64,000 nt of DNA, taken from the NCBI GenBank assembly GCA_023439125.1, contig JAEXOU010000012.1, positions 186,001 to 250,000 of the forward strand. Reading direction: 5' to 3'. Positions 33,532 to 42,040 of the stretch are shown in pieces. Each line of letters begins with the position of its first letter. Within the stretch, counting starts at the first letter, position 1. Both the position numbers and the translations under genes were made by a program. The notes below the pieces were generated by a model. That model was not told the DNA's origin. It made no database searches and saw nothing but the letters and a program-made list of their open reading frames with translations. This DNA is from Bacillota bacterium. Its GTDB lineage: Bacteria > Bacillota > Clostridia > Lachnospirales > Lachnospiraceae.

Positions 33532-35013
33532 ATGAATAATATTCCTAATATCAAGTTAGGTATCGCTTCCGTAAGTCGTGACTGCTTCCCAATGGTATTA
33601 TCCGCAAGCAGACGTGCTGCTGTTGTAGCTGCATACCGTAAAAAAGGATTAGAAGTTGTTGAATGTCCAATTACAATGGAGAATGAACTACATATGATGG
33701 ACGCATTAGCTTTCTTAAAAGAAGAAAAATGTAATGCTTTAGTAATCTATCTTGGAAACTTTGGACCAGAAACAACAGAAACTTTACTAGCTAAATATTT
33801 TGATGGACCAGTAATGTTCGTTGGTGCTGCAGAAGAATCTACTGGAATCTTAGCTGACAAACGTGGTGATGCATATTGTGGTATGTTAAATGCTAGCTAC
33901 AACTTAAAGTTAAGAAATATCAAAGCATACATACCTGAGAATCCAGTTGGAACGCCAGACGAAATTGCTGACCGTATGGAAGAATTCCTTCCAATCGCAC
34001 GTGCAATCGTTGGTCTTAATAACTTAAAGATTATCGCATTTGGACCTCGTCCTCAGGACTTCTTAGCTTGTAATGCACCAATCAAACAACTTTACAATTT
34101 AGGTCTTGAAATCGAAGAAAACTCTGAGTTAGATTTATATGCTGCATTTAATGCACATGCTAACGATGAAAGAATTCCAGCAGTTATCGCCGATATGGAA
34201 AATGAATTAGGCGCTGGTAACAAGATGCCTGGTATTCTTCCAAAGCTTGCTCAGTATGAATTGACATTACTTGATTGGTTAAAAGATCATAAGGGTTCTA
34301 GAGAATACGTTGTATTTGCTAACAAATGTTGGCCTAGTTTCCAGACTCAGTTTGGTTTCGTACCATGTTATGTAAACAGTCGTTTAACTGCGAAAGGTAT
34401 TGCTGTATCTTGCGAAGTTGATATCTATGGTGCAGTTAGTGAATATATTGGAACTTGCGTAAGTGAAGATGCTGTAACATTACTTGATATTAATAATACA
34501 GTACCAGCTGACTTATACAATGCAGATATTAAAGGTAAATATGATTACCAGTTAAATGATACATTCATGGGCTTCCACTGTGGTAATACAGCTATATGCA
34601 AATTATCCTCTGGTACTATGAAGAATCAAAAGATTATGGCTAGAAGTCTTGAACCAGATCAAGAGCCTAATATCACAAGAGGTACTCTTGAAGGCGATAT
34701 CGCACCAGGTGCTATCACATTCTATCGTCTACAATCAACAGCAGACGCTCTACTTCGTGCATATGTTGTTGAGGGCGAAGTATTACCAGTTGCAACTCAC
34801 TCCTTCGGCTCTATCGGTATTTTTGCAGTTAAAGAGATGAATCGCTTCTACCGTCATATCTTGATTGAGAAAAACTATCCTCATCACGGAGCTGTTGCAT
34901 TTGGCCATTATGGAAAGATTATGTATGAAATCTTTAAGTATCTTGGAGTAACAGATATCGGATTTAATCAGCCAAAGGGTATGTTATATCCTTCTGAAAA
35001 CCCATTTTGTTAA
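33532..35013 (+). CDS. L-fucose/L-arabinose isomerase family protein
   Basis: A 493-residue protein of the ketol-isomerase superfamily, probably converting an aldose to a ketose in a Mn-dependent reaction. The N-terminal part (LGIASVSRDCFPMVLS, LVIYLGNFGPETTETLL) has the Rossmann-like substrate domain. The C-terminal part has the L-fucose isomerase-type segment FHCGNT, then EGDIAPGAITFYRLQ and ending HHGAVAFGHYGK. Which sugar it uses is open (fucose, arabinose, or another). ATG follows AAAGGTAGG. It is monocistronic with a consensus promoter and strong terminator, and codon use looks optimised, suggesting high expression. Confidence 0.82.
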   Translation: MNNIPNIKLGIASVSRDCFPMVLSASRRAAVVAAYRKKGLEVVECPITMENELHMMDALAFLKEEKCNALVIYLGNFGPETTETLLAKYFDGPVMFVGAAEESTGILADKRGDAYCGMLNASYNLKLRNIKAYIPENPVGTPDEIADRMEEFLPIARAIVGLNNLKIIAFGPRPQDFLACNAPIKQLYNLGLEIEENSELDLYAAFNAHANDERIPAVIADMENELGAGNKMPGILPKLAQYELTLLDWLKDHKGSREYVVFANKCWPSFQTQFGFVPCYVNSRLTAKGIAVSCEVDIYGAVSEYIGTCVSEDAVTLLDINNTVPADLYNADIKGKYDYQLNDTFMGFHCGNTAICKLSSGTMKNQKIMARSLEPDQEPNITRGTLEGDIAPGAITFYRLQSTADALLRAYVVEGEVLPVATHSFGSIGIFAVKEMNRFYRHILIEKNYPHHGAVAFGHYGKIMYEIFKYLGVTDIGFNQPKGMLYPSENPFC

Positions 35014-35039
35014 TTTTTCTTTTTTCTTATAATATAGAA

Positions 35040-35077
35040 AAGCAGTTGCAAATTTTGTTTGCAACTGCTTTTTTTTT
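35040..35077 (+). terminator. Strong terminator after the isomerase gene
   Basis: AAGCAGTTGCAAA pairs with TTTGCAACTGCTT around a short loop and runs into nine T, about 25 bases after the stop codon. Confidence 0.92.
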
Positions 35078-35090
35078 CACAACTTTATTA

Positions 35091-35250
35091 GCGTTTGTGA
35101 TTTCACTTCCTATCCTGAAGAAAGAGTTCACATGTATATTTTCGAAGGCCTTACAAGTTCCACACGCTCTTTGTGAGCTTGTGAGCATAGCGCGCCGTAG
35201 AAAATATATATGTGAACTCTTTCTTCTTCATAGCAAAAAATCACAAACGC
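35091..35250 (+). repeat. Family 1 palindromic element, copy E
   Basis: Outer stem GCGTTTGTGATTT (35091-35103) with AAATCACAAACGC (35238-35250); middle stem 35117-35143 with 35200-35226, 27 pairs with a single G/T wobble. The core is GGCCTTACAAGTTCCACACG, CTCTTTGTGAGCTTGTGAGC and ATAGCGCGCCGTAG. The right outer arm runs into the end of the dCMP deaminase gene and includes its stop codon. Confidence 0.9.
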
Positions 35251-35675
35251 TCTTCCTCATTTTTATCTCTTGCTAAATCAACCAATTCAATCCAGTCTGC
35301 ATATTCAAACCAGTTAATCGTAGGTTTATACTCCTTTGCAAATACAACTCTTGTAACCCCTGAATTAATGATTACTTTTTGGCATTCAGGACATGGAGTA
35401 TGTGTTACATATAGCGTTGCGTCTTGTCGATCTTCTGGTGAAACTTCCATTAAACAATTAACTTCCGCATGAATTGTTCTAACACAATGATTATTGCTCA
35501 TAAAGCAGCCCTCATCTTGACAATGAGGTAATCCCTTCGGACTGCCATTATAACCTGTTCCTTTAATTCTCTTATTCTTTACTAGCAACGATCCTACATG
35601 CAATCTTTCACATGTGCTACGCTCCGCAACTTCAAATGCAATGTCCATGAAATAGTTATCCCAATCTTTTCGCAA
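35241..35675 (-). CDS. dCMP deaminase family protein (ComEB-like)
   Basis: Zinc enzyme of 144 residues predicted to turn dCMP into dUMP for dTTP supply. TIHAEVNCL gives the HAE zinc/proton-shuttle motif and TPCPECQKVII the PCxxC pair. GTGYNGSPKGLPHC and CFMSNNHC are typical of dCMP deaminases and add further cysteine/histidine residues of the second metal site. The start is TTG nine bases after AAGGAGG. The last four codons plus stop fall inside repeat element E, so the repeat appears to have set the C-terminus. Confidence 0.92.
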   Translation of the reverse strand: MRKDWDNYFMDIAFEVAERSTCERLHVGSLLVKNKRIKGTGYNGSPKGLPHCQDEGCFMSNNHCVRTIHAEVNCLMEVSPEDRQDATLYVTHTPCPECQKVIINSGVTRVVFAKEYKPTINWFEYADWIELVDLARDKNEEERL

Positions 35676-35825
35676 TCCTAACTTCCTCCTTATTACTTAA
35701 TTCATCTCTCTTATATGAACATAATAGCATATATCTACACTTTTTTACATAACAACTTATGAAATCGTTTTGAAATATTATTTTTGGGATATAATAATTC
35801 TTATTTAATAAATGGAGCCAAAATT

Positions 35826-37058
35826 ATGAAATTATTGATTAAGCATGGAATCATACTAACAATGGATCAAGTCAATCGAGTGCGTCATAGCGATCATATC
35901 GAAAATACAGGAACATTATACAATCCCGGCGATATACTGATTGAGGATGGCCTCATAAAACATATCTCATCCCAGATTGATATTCCTGAAGATGATTCAA
36001 TTCAAGTTATAAATGCGAATGGATGTTACGTTATACCAGGTATTATCGAAGCACATTGTCATATTGGTATTACAGAAGAAAAAACAGGGATAGAAGGCGA
36101 TGATGCCAATGAAACTGCCAGTCCGATCACACCCTATCTTCGTGCAATCGATGCAGTGAATCCGATGGATGCAGCATTTCATGAGGCAGTTAAGGCAGGT
36201 ATTACTTCTGTTATGGTTGGTCCAGGAAGTAGTAATGTGGTTGGTGGACAATTTATGTTTATGAAGACGTGTGGTTCTCGTAAAATTGAAGATTTAGCTG
36301 TCCTTAATCCTGCTGCTATGAAAGTGGCATTTGGTGAGAATCCGAAGACACTTTATGGAGAGAAAGATGTATTGCCAACAACTCGTATGTCAATTGCAGC
36401 AATGCTTCGAGAGGAATTATTTAAAGCAAAAAAATACTATTTGAAAAAGCGAAAAGCTCTAGAAGATGGGGAAGATTTTGATGAAGATTTTCATATGGAA
36501 TGTTATCTACCAGTTCTTCGTAAAGAAATTCCACTGAAAGCACATGTACATCGTACTGATGATATTTTGACTGCAGTTCGTATCGCAAAAGAGTTTGATG
36601 TCGATATTACACTCGATCATTGTAGCGAAGGCCATCTCATCGTCGATGAGATTAAGGAAACAGGATTTCCTTGTATCGTTGGACCTGATTTAGCATCGCG
36701 GAGTAAAATTGAAGTAGAGAATATGGCGTTTAAAACAGCTGGTATTCTAAACAATGCTGGAATTACCGTTGCAATTACAACCGATCATCCTGTCTCACTC
36801 ATTCAATCATTACCATTTTGTGCTGGTCTAGCCGCAAAAAATGGACTTGGTATTGCAGATGCCTTACTCGCAATCACAAGCAATGCAGCAAAAATCTGCC
36901 GTGTTGACCATCGACTTGGTACCTTACAACCCGGAAAAGATGCTGACATTGCTATCTTTGATGGTAATCCAATGGAGATATTCACTCATTGTCTCTATAC
37001 CATAATTAATGGTGAAATCGTCTATCAAATTGGGAAACATGACAGTAAAGTTTATTAA
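35826..37058 (+). CDS. Amidohydrolase family protein (imidazolonepropionase/dihydroorotase-like)
   Basis: Metal-dependent hydrolase of 410 residues with unknown substrate. The pattern is complete: HCHIG (first HxH pair), HVHRTDD and LDHCSEGH (later His ligands) and TTDHPVS (the catalytic Asp). The N- and C-terminal beta-sandwich is seen in ILTMDQ and GTLQPGKDADIAIFDGNP. I place the start at the ATG of 35826 with TGGAGC upstream, not the earlier in-frame ATG at 35784. It belongs to the imidazolonepropionase-like clade often found in Firmicutes. It stands alone. Confidence 0.87.
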   Translation: MKLLIKHGIILTMDQVNRVRHSDHIENTGTLYNPGDILIEDGLIKHISSQIDIPEDDSIQVINANGCYVIPGIIEAHCHIGITEEKTGIEGDDANETASPITPYLRAIDAVNPMDAAFHEAVKAGITSVMVGPGSSNVVGGQFMFMKTCGSRKIEDLAVLNPAAMKVAFGENPKTLYGEKDVLPTTRMSIAAMLREELFKAKKYYLKKRKALEDGEDFDEDFHMECYLPVLRKEIPLKAHVHRTDDILTAVRIAKEFDVDITLDHCSEGHLIVDEIKETGFPCIVGPDLASRSKIEVENMAFKTAGILNNAGITVAITTDHPVSLIQSLPFCAGLAAKNGLGIADALLAITSNAAKICRVDHRLGTLQPGKDADIAIFDGNPMEIFTHCLYTIINGEIVYQIGKHDSKVY

Positions 37059-37062
37059 AAAA

Positions 37063-37107
37063 GGCTGTTGCAAAGTCTCTATGATAAATACTGAGTTTGC
37101 AACAGCT
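37063..37107. terminator. Terminator between the amidohydrolase and ABC permease genes
   Basis: GGCTGTTGCAAA with TTTGCAACAGCT, flanked by an A run on the left and T-rich sequence on the right, in a 54-base convergent gap. It probably serves both genes. Confidence 0.75.
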
Positions 37108-37112
37108 CAATA

Positions 37113-37850
37113 TTATTTACTCTTAATATCAGCCCTTCGTATTAAAAGATAAGAGAAGAAGGTAAATAGAATACTCAGGAACAGATTTGATAACATCCAG
37201 TTCCACGGTTGAATTGAACCACCATAAGTACCTACCATTATTCGAATAAATCGCTTAAGAAAATCTCTAATGGCATAGTTTACAACCAACTCATCCAAAA
37301 TTGGTAAAACAACAATGATAAATATTGGGACACCAATGCTAACAATAAGTTTTAAGCTCTTGTTCATTCTGTAGTATAGTACTGCCAAGAAATATCCAAA
37401 TAATGTTAAACATAAATATAAGAAAACATTCCATGCAAACGAAACAAAAAGCAAGCTTAATTTATTATAATCTAACTGAGCATAAAGCTGTATAAACAAG
37501 GAAGAAGAAAAACCATTTCCATTGAAAGTACTGTAAAAAACTGCATCAATGAATCCCATAATCACTGCCATAATGCTACTTGATATTAGGTAACCTAACA
37601 ATGCTGTTTTTCTTGAAATTCCATTCTGTAGGCATATAAATAATTCTGATCGAAACAAGCTCAATCCAAAGACGAACAAAGTTATACATGTTGTCAATTC
37701 TAAGCCACCGAAGGTTATATAACTATTGTCTGTACTTAAATTATTCCATAATGCGACCAATGAAAAGGAAGTAAATACGATGATATAAAAAATAATAACT
37801 GGTTTTTTTAAGTTTCGTAAGTTAAATGCTACGGTCTGTTTTAATTTCAT
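37113..37850 (-). CDS. ABC transporter permease (YtrC/D-like)
   Basis: A 245-residue integral membrane protein with about six helices, among them VIIFYIIVFTSFSLVALW, FLCLTLFGYFLAVLYYRM and LIVSIGVPIFIIVVLPIL. FICLQNGISRKTALLGYL is a short cytoplasmic loop of the type that couples to the ATPase. There is no binding-protein gene nearby, consistent with an exporter or envelope-stress ABC system. ATG follows AGGAGG, 10 bases after the ATPase stop. Third gene of the GntR/ATPase/permease operon. Confidence 0.82.
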   Translation of the reverse strand: MKLKQTVAFNLRNLKKPVIIFYIIVFTSFSLVALWNNLSTDNSYITFGGLELTTCITLFVFGLSLFRSELFICLQNGISRKTALLGYLISSSIMAVIMGFIDAVFYSTFNGNGFSSSLFIQLYAQLDYNKLSLLFVSFAWNVFLYLCLTLFGYFLAVLYYRMNKSLKLIVSIGVPIFIIVVLPILDELVVNYAIRDFLKRFIRIMVGTYGGSIQPWNWMLSNLFLSILFTFFSYLLIRRADIKSK

Positions 37851-37860
37851 AATAACCTCC

Positions 37861-38721
37861 TTAATTATTCGTTAAATCAATAAATAACTTTTGCAAGTCC
37901 AGTTTCGTAATTTCAACTCCAACTGGGATTTCCATTTTATTGTATTGACCATGTATATTTACTGTTTTTAACCCACCAAGGATTGTTGTTCCAAGAACTT
38001 CTTTTCCTTTTATAAAATCATCAACAATACTAATTGGACCAGATACAGTATAACCGCTAGCCAAAAGTTCCTCACAAGATTGATTACGAATTATTTTTCC
38101 TTTTTTTATAATCATAACTTCTTCGATTACGTTAACAACTTCATCAATTAGATGAGTTGATATAATAAATGTTCTTGGATTGTCAGAATAAGATTTTATT
38201 AAGCATCGATAAAACAAATCACGATGATTCGCATCCAATCCTAAAACTGGTTCATCTAAGAGAATATAGTCAGCTTTTACACATAGTGCTGTTATGAGTT
38301 TATAAATCGATGTATATCCTGTTGATAATGTCCTCAGTAGCTTATTTGGATTTAATTCAAATTCATCACATAGCTCTTTGGCATACTCATCGTCAAACCC
38401 TGGATAAAAGCTTTTTGTACATTGAAAAACTTGTTTTACCTTATATGTATCGGGATATAAATTCTGTTCGCTCATCATGTAAACGTTTCCTTGAGCCATA
38501 TCATTCTCAACCGCAATTTGTCCATCGATTGTAATAGAACCACTCGTTGGAAATAAACGATTTGCTATTAAATTAAATAATGTTGATTTACCCGCACCAT
38601 TTCTTCCAAGTAGCCCATATATCTTTTCTTTCTCAAAGTGTAAGCTAACATCATCAATGGCTCGATTTGAACCAAACTCCTTCACCAAATTGTTAATTTG
38701 GATTCCTTCAAAATTATTCAT
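37861..38721 (-). CDS. ABC transporter ATP-binding protein (YtrB-like)
   Basis: ATPase of 286 residues. Walker A is GLLGRNGAGKSTLFNLI near residue 35-50, and Walker B is YILLDEPVLGLDANH. The signature region reads RTLSTGYTSIYKL in place of LSGGQ, which is typical of the YtrB/EcsA-like group controlled by GntR regulators. The C-terminal 80 residues form an accessory domain. Start at the ATG of 38721, after GGAGGAGG; it overlaps the regulator gene by 8 bases. It should pair with the permease downstream to export a lantibiotic-like or cell-wall compound. Confidence 0.9.
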   Translation of the reverse strand: MNNFEGIQINNLVKEFGSNRAIDDVSLHFEKEKIYGLLGRNGAGKSTLFNLIANRLFPTSGSITIDGQIAVENDMAQGNVYMMSEQNLYPDTYKVKQVFQCTKSFYPGFDDEYAKELCDEFELNPNKLLRTLSTGYTSIYKLITALCVKADYILLDEPVLGLDANHRDLFYRCLIKSYSDNPRTFIISTHLIDEVVNVIEEVMIIKKGKIIRNQSCEELLASGYTVSGPISIVDDFIKGKEVLGTTILGGLKTVNIHGQYNKMEIPVGVEITKLDLQKLFIDLTNN

Positions 38722-39097
38722 GATGAACCTCCTCCATGCCTCGCTCAATATACGTTAAAATATCTTTTTTACTTAACCCTAACTTACTTGCTTCGATAAG
38801 CATACTCTCAACATATGTGCTATAAAACTCTGACCTTCTCTTCTTAGTTATCTTTGCAACTGCTCCAGTACTTACAAACATACCAACCCCCCTTTTCTTA
38901 TAAATAATGTCTGCATCAATTAGTCGGTTCATCCCTTTTAGCACGGTTGCTGGATTTATCTTTAATGTAGTTGATACTTCTGTTGTAGATGGAATCTGAG
39001 TTTCCTCTGGGAAGGCACCAGTAAAAATAGCTTCTTCAATTTCATCTGCAATCTGAATAAATATTGGTTTACTGCTGTCAAAATCTAGATTAAACAT
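38714..39097 (-). CDS. GntR-family transcriptional regulator, YtrA subfamily
   Basis: Repressor of 127 residues: a winged helix (IFIQIADEIEEAIFTGAF, then STTEVSTTLKINPATVLKGMNRL) with only a short C-terminal tail, as in YtrA. Such proteins repress their own ABC operon and respond to cell-wall antibiotics. Start at the ATG of 39097 behind TTGGAGG. It heads the operon, and a perfect 9-bp inverted repeat 33 bases upstream is the expected binding site. Confidence 0.92.
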   Translation of the reverse strand: MFNLDFDSSKPIFIQIADEIEEAIFTGAFPEETQIPSTTEVSTTLKINPATVLKGMNRLIDADIIYKKRGVGMFVSTGAVAKITKKRRSEFYSTYVESMLIEASKLGLSKKDILTYIERGMEEVHHE

Positions 39098-39129
39098 ATA
39101 ACCTCCAATCATAATATTATACTTCGTCG

Positions 39130-39151
39130 GTTAGTTACTTATGTAACTAAC
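39130..39151. promoter_or_regulatory. Operator of the YtrA-type regulator
   Basis: GTTAGTTAC-TTAT-GTAACTAAC is a perfect 9-bp inverted repeat with a 4-base spacer. On the minus strand a TATAAT box (39121-39116) lies just downstream, so the repeat covers the -35 region. Autorepression is therefore likely. Confidence 0.85.
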
Positions 39152-39291
39152 TATATACCCATTGTTATTTTATGTCAATATATTTTTTTAATTTTATTAT
39201 TCTTTTAACACTGTGCTAAATAAAGTAGCAAAAGTACCAAAATATTGTCATTTAACTCTTAACAAGGTCGAAACTACAAGAAGAAACTTTC

Positions 39292-39320
39292 TTGACCTAG
39301 CAGTTGGTCGCAAGTATAAT
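39292..39320 (+). promoter_or_regulatory. Sigma-A promoter of the glycosyltransferase gene
   Basis: TTGACC, a 17-base spacer and TATAAT lie 45 bases upstream of the start codon. Only one base differs from consensus. Confidence 0.8.
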
Positions 39321-39364
39321 TTACTTATTGGAAATATTTGTAATATTTATGAAAGGAAAACATC

Positions 39365-40510
39365 ATGCGAATTGGTATTAACTTACTCTTCTTAACGAAT
39401 AACACAAATTCGAGTGTTGGTAAACATACAGAAGCATTATTGAATGGATTCCGTAAGATTAATTTGTTGAGTGATTGCTACCTTTTCGTACGAAAGTGTT
39501 ATTATGAAAAAGCAAAATCAGAATGTCCCGAAGCAAAAATTATTCCTATCCATGCTAACAAAATCATGGACTATCTCTTAACTCATAAAAGAAAGCATTC
39601 CAACTTTGCGGAATGCTATTACTTAAATCGTTTTACTCTTCCAAAAACCATAAAGAAACTGCAGATTGATCTCATGTTCCATCCTTTTAATGATAGTACA
39701 ATTCGTTTCGTAAAGGGAATACGTAACATTGTCGTGATACATGATTTATATTATCTTAGATATCCGACCTACTATGGAAGATTTCACTATCTCTACGCCA
39801 AGAAAAAACACGAGTACTTCTTGAAGAATAGTAACTCTATTGTTGCTGTCTCCGAATTTGTTAAGAATGATATTATGTTAAATATACAATCATCTGCCAA
39901 TTCCTTTATACAAGTGATACCGAATGCAGTCGCTACTGCTGAGAAATTCACAAGCTTTGTCCCGGTGGAAGGGCCATATATACTTTCTGTTGCTTCCCAA
40001 ACATATCATAAGAACTTAATTACCTTACTACGTGCTTTTAACCTGATTAAGAAACGAATCCCACATCAATTAGTTCTTATCGGAAAACATAAGGATATGA
40101 CCTTTGAGCTCCAAGAATATATAAAGAAACAACACTTAGATGACCGAGTGTTATGTATTGAAGGGATACCAGATGAACATCGTAACAGTCTCTATCAGCA
40201 TGCCTCATTACTTGTAACCCCTTCCTTATGTGAGAGTTTCGGTCGTGTTCCGATTGAAGCCGCTTTGCTAAAGATTCCAGTTATAACTTCAAAGTCGAGT
40301 GCACTTTTGGAAGTCACCTTAGACTTACTTAACTACTATGATCCACCTACAGATAGTCAAGCACTTGCAATGAAAATAATCGATGTACTACGTAACCCTC
40401 CTTCTTATGAGGCCCGAGAACAAGTTGCAGCAACATATGCAAGAACCTATGATGAAACATCCATCGCCAACCGATATGCAACCTTATTTCAGCCTCATAC
40501 ATATGAATAA
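39365..40510 (+). CDS. Glycosyltransferase family 4 protein
   Basis: GT-B fold transferase of 381 residues, cytoplasmic or membrane-peripheral. NIVVIHDLYYLRYPTYYG and NSIVAVSEFVKNDIM are acceptor-domain segments. The donor domain has YILSVASQTYHKNLITLL, VLIGKH, and the nucleotide-sugar motif SLCESFGRVPIEAALLKIPVI (the E...E pair of family 4). It probably adds a sugar to a cell-surface or storage polymer; the sugar cannot be told. It is a single gene with its own promoter and no polysaccharide cluster around it. ATG with GAAAGGAAAA upstream. Confidence 0.9.
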   Translation: MRIGINLLFLTNNTNSSVGKHTEALLNGFRKINLLSDCYLFVRKCYYEKAKSECPEAKIIPIHANKIMDYLLTHKRKHSNFAECYYLNRFTLPKTIKKLQIDLMFHPFNDSTIRFVKGIRNIVVIHDLYYLRYPTYYGRFHYLYAKKKHEYFLKNSNSIVAVSEFVKNDIMLNIQSSANSFIQVIPNAVATAEKFTSFVPVEGPYILSVASQTYHKNLITLLRAFNLIKKRIPHQLVLIGKHKDMTFELQEYIKKQHLDDRVLCIEGIPDEHRNSLYQHASLLVTPSLCESFGRVPIEAALLKIPVITSKSSALLEVTLDLLNYYDPPTDSQALAMKIIDVLRNPPSYEAREQVAATYARTYDETSIANRYATLFQPHTYE

Positions 40511-40520
40511 AAATGTAAAA

Positions 40521-40607
40521 AATGAGATTGATGATATGCTTATAAAGCGCCTTACAAGTCATGACTTGTGAGCAAACGCTCCGATGAAAACATACATCAA
40601 TCTCATT
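40521..40607 (+). repeat. Family 1 palindromic element, short copy D
   Basis: Arms AATGAGATTGATG (40521-40533) and CATCAATCTCATT (40595-40607) are perfectly complementary. The core GCGCCTTACAAGTCATGACTTGTGAGC holds a perfect 16-bp palindrome, ACAAGTCATGACTTGT (40554-40569), and lacks the CCCCACA/TGTGGGG part of copy B. It again lies in a convergent junction. Confidence 0.8.
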
Positions 40608-40615
40608 CTTAATCA

Positions 40616-40639
40616 AAAAGCTGTCCTATGACCAACAGC
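40616..40639 (-). terminator. Probable metY terminator
   Basis: On the minus strand GGCTGTTGG-TCATA-GGACAGC followed by TTTTTGATT, three bases after the metY stop. The stem has a mismatch, so strength is uncertain. Confidence 0.55.
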
Positions 40640-40642
40640 CCA

Positions 40643-41911
40643 CTATAAATCTATATTATCTAAACTCTGCTTAATATCATCGATAATATCATCAACATTT
40701 TCTAAGCCAACGGAGAAACGAATCATACCTGGATTTACACCACATGCAATTAACTGTTCGTCGGTAAGCTGGCGGTGGGTTGCACTTGCTGGATGAAGCA
40801 CACAAGTACGAATATCAGCAACATGCACTTCATTGGAAGCAAGCTTTAGGCCATCCATAAATTTAACTGCATTTGCTTTTCCACCTTTAATTACGATTGT
40901 GATAACTCCACACGCTCCCTTTGGAAGATACTTTTTGGCAAGATCATAATATTTATCACCTTCCAATGCAGCATAATGAACCTCTTCTATCTTCTCGGAT
41001 TCCTTAAAGTATTGAGCAACCTTTAGCCCATTCTCACAATACTGTTTCATACGTACTGGTAATGTTTCAAGACCTAGATTAAGTAAGAATGCTGAATTCG
41101 CTGATGGGTATGCACCAAAGTCTCTCATCAACTGCATTCTAGCTTTGATTATGTATGCCATCTTACCAAAATCTCTCGTATAAACAACTCCGTGGTATGA
41201 CTCATCAGGTTCCGTAAACTCAGGATATTTACCATTCGTCCAGTCAAAGTTACCACTATCTACAATTACTCCACCTACTTGCAGTGCATGACCATCCATA
41301 TATTTCGAAGTAGAATGTACTACAATATCAGCTCCATACTCAAATGGTTTACATAGAATTGGTGTTGCAAATGTATTATCTATAATAAGTGGAACTTGAT
41401 GCTTATGAGCAAATTTTGCAAACTTTTCAATGTCCAATACAGCAAGTGCTGGATTTGCTAAAGTCTCGCCAAAAACTGCTCTCGTATTATCTTTAAATGC
41501 GCGATCTAACTCTTCCTCATCTGCTTGCGCGTCAACAAAGATACACTCAATTCCTAGCTTCTTTAATGTTACTGCGAATAAGTTAACTGTTCCTCCATAA
41601 ATTGTTGAAGTACTAATAAAGCTCTCTCCCGCTTTACATATATTTAGAATGGATAGTAACGATGCTGCCTGACCTGAGGAAGTACACATTGCACCTACTC
41701 CGCCTTCTAAGTCTGCAATTTTCTTCTCAACAACCTCTACTGTTGGATTAGAGAATCTGGAGTACATATGAGCAGTTGGCATATCAAATAATTCACCAAT
41801 ACGCTCTGTTGAATCAAATTTATAGGTTGTACTCTGTACAATTGGCATTACTCTAGGCTCACCATTTTTTGGTGAATAGCCGGAATGTAAACATTTTGTT
41901 TCGTCCTTCAT
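40643..41911 (-). CDS. metY: O-acetylhomoserine sulfhydrylase / aminocarboxypropyltransferase
   Basis: PLP enzyme of 422 residues that makes homocysteine from O-acetylhomoserine and sulfide. The opening (DETKCLHSGYSPKNGEPRV, then PIVQSTTYKFDST) and the PLP lysine in VVHSTSKYMDGHAL are typical of the Cys/Met gamma-synthase family, and the length and ADIRTCVLHPASATHRQL fit MetY better than MetB or MetC. I start at the ATG of 41911, ten bases after AGGAG, instead of the TTG two codons earlier. No S-box riboswitch was recognised in the 123-base upstream gap. Confidence 0.92.
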   Translation of the reverse strand: MKDETKCLHSGYSPKNGEPRVMPIVQSTTYKFDSTERIGELFDMPTAHMYSRFSNPTVEVVEKKIADLEGGVGAMCTSSGQAASLLSILNICKAGESFISTSTIYGGTVNLFAVTLKKLGIECIFVDAQADEEELDRAFKDNTRAVFGETLANPALAVLDIEKFAKFAHKHQVPLIIDNTFATPILCKPFEYGADIVVHSTSKYMDGHALQVGGVIVDSGNFDWTNGKYPEFTEPDESYHGVVYTRDFGKMAYIIKARMQLMRDFGAYPSANSAFLLNLGLETLPVRMKQYCENGLKVAQYFKESEKIEEVHYAALEGDKYYDLAKKYLPKGACGVITIVIKGGKANAVKFMDGLKLASNEVHVADIRTCVLHPASATHRQLTDEQLIACGVNPGMIRFSVGLENVDDIIDDIKQSLDNIDL

Positions 41912-42040
41912 GTTCAAATATCTCCTATATCATTTATTATGTAATCAAGGCTTACGTCTTTTTGTAATTAATACTTTAACACAATGAAGTACTATTGTCC
42001 ATATCCTAAATGCTACATGTAATGCATATTGTTTTATCTG

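Noticed and set aside
39121..39160. Attachment site or element end suggested by the TTAGTTAC dyad
   Set aside because: Its place over the promoter of a YtrA-type repressor gene is better explained as an operator.
41918..42040. S-box or T-box leader before metY
   Set aside because: The gap is short and no conserved riboswitch core or T-box sequence could be found on the minus strand.
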